Below, one piece after another: positions 11,972 through 12,615 of a stretch of 12,615 bases of DNA; position 1 is the first letter of the stretch, and each line of letters begins with the position of its first letter. The notes below the pieces were generated by a model. That model worked only from the letters and a program-made list of their open reading frames with translations. It had not been told where the DNA came from and did no database searches. Source of the stretch: an uncultured Bacilli bacterium (lineage in GTDB: Bacteria > Bacillota_I > Bacilli_A > RF39 > UBA660); NCBI GenBank assembly GCA_934149465.1, contig CAKPEZ010000015.1, forward strand, positions 1 through 12,615. The letters run 5' to 3'. The position numbers were made by a program, and so were the translations under genes.

Positions 11972-12615
11972 ATGAAAAAATTAATTTTAAGTATTACTTT
12001 ATTTTTTAGCGCTTTTCCTATGTTAGTATTTGCTTTAAATGATCCTGCTACTGATAATCTTGCTACAAATGCTAAAAGTGCTTTAATAATGGAAGCTTCT
12101 ACTGGAAAGATTGTTTTTGAAAAAAACATTCATGAAAGATATGCTCCTGCTTCTATGACTAAAATGATGAGTTTGTTATTAATAATGGAAAATATTGAAG
12201 AAGGAAAATTATCTTGGGATGAGGAGATTACTACTTCTGCTCACGCTTCTTCTATGGGAGGAAGTCAAATATTTTTACAAGTAGGTGAAAAAATGTCAGT
12301 AAGAGATCTTATAAGAGGTATTGCAATTGCATCAGGCAATGATGCTACTGTAGCACTTGCAGAGAAGATTGGTGGAACTGAGGAAGGCTTTGTTAAGATG
12401 ATGAATGATAAGGCTAAAGCTCTTGGTTTAAAAAATACTAATTTTAAAAATGCAGTTGGGCTTGATGAAGAAAATCATTATTCATCAGCATACGATATGG
12501 CTGTAATTGCATCTAATTTAGTAAAACATGAAAAAATATTAGAATATACTGGTACTTATGAAGGATACTTAAGAGAAGGAACGGATCGTAAATTCTGGCT
12601 TGTTAATACGAATAA
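11972..12615 (+). CDS. dac: D-alanyl-D-alanine carboxypeptidase, DacA/DacF type penicillin-binding protein (3' end outside window)
   Basis: The first 214 residues of a secreted serine-type D,D-carboxypeptidase (S11 family, PBP5-like), which trims the terminal D-Ala from peptidoglycan. There is a signal peptide (MKKLILS then a hydrophobic core) with a VFA cleavage site after residue 21; the mature part starts LNDPATDN. The catalytic SxxK motif is in PASMTKMM (Ser61, Lys64) and the second motif S-G-N is at 121-123 in IASGNDATVA. The third motif (KTG) and the C-terminal membrane anchor would lie beyond the window. Typical family phrases include ALIMEASTGKIVFEKN and MVVG-like AVGLDEENHYSSAYDMA. 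The GAGGTG ribosome site is at 11962-11967, 4 bases before ATG. The frame is open to the last base. Whether it is vegetative DacA or sporulation DacF cannot be decided. Confidence 0.95.
   Translation, partial: MKKLILSITLFFSAFPMLVFALNDPATDNLATNAKSALIMEASTGKIVFEKNIHERYAPASMTKMMSLLLIMENIEEGKLSWDEEITTSAHASSMGGSQIFLQVGEKMSVRDLIRGIAIASGNDATVALAEKIGGTEEGFVKMMNDKAKALGLKNTNFKNAVGLDEENHYSSAYDMAVIASNLVKHEKILEYTGTYEGYLREGTDRKFWLVNTN

Noticed and set aside
1..12615. CRISPR arrays, insertion sequences, tRNA or rRNA genes
   Set aside because: No regularly spaced repeats, transposase-like frames with terminal inverted repeats, or recognisable tRNA/rRNA sequences were seen on either strand.

Overview
The window is a very AT-rich chromosomal segment from a spore-forming, low-GC Bacillota (Firmicutes) lineage. 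The evidence is a spoIVA coat-assembly gene, a nearby hup gene (the spoIVA-to-hup arrangement of Bacillus), an adjacent dnaD-nth pair, a Gram-positive-type YtqA/YtqB protein and strong purine-rich Shine-Dalgarno sites. Every tryptophan codon I read in these proteins is TGG, and stops are TAA or TAG except one TGA followed directly by TAA. I therefore use the standard bacterial code; an uncultured gut-type Bacilli or Erysipelotrichia-like genome is a reasonable guess but cannot be proven here.

Plus-strand left half (1-7367). The 3' part of spoIVA ends at 1173 with its own terminator. A good sigma-A promoter (1202-1230) then starts a tight four-gene cassette: a thymidylate-kinase-like P-loop kinase, an aminoglycoside-adenylyltransferase-like nucleotidyltransferase (TTG start), a Nudix hydrolase and an aminoglycoside/choline-kinase-like phosphotransferase. 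The genes overlap or nearly touch, and a terminator closes the cassette at about 3919-3970. It sits between spoIVA and hup and is the most interesting unexplained unit here: four nucleotide- and phosphate-handling enzymes with no recognisable substrate. After hup come a GNAT acetyltransferase and the CCA-adding enzyme, apparently co-transcribed, and then dnaD-nth (replication initiation and base-excision repair).

Minus-strand middle (7364-11725). Nth converges with a fused YtqA-YtqB (MnmL-MnmM) tRNA wobble-uridine modification protein; both stop codons lie inside one long hairpin at 7356-7394. Upstream of the fusion, on the same strand, are two tandem membrane-anchored VanY-type D,D-carboxypeptidases that carry two copies and one copy of a shared ~55-residue helical repeat. 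Further upstream is a separately transcribed 168-residue protein of unknown function with a possible J-like N-terminus lacking HPD, driven by a near-consensus promoter.

Plus-strand right end (11726-12615). A 35-codon single-pass membrane peptide appears, interrupted by a one-base frame break in an A-rich run. A hairpin terminator follows, then the start of a secreted DacA/DacF-type penicillin-binding D-Ala-D-Ala carboxypeptidase that runs off the window. The window thus holds three D-Ala-D-Ala carboxypeptidase genes of two unrelated enzyme families within about 3.7 kb.
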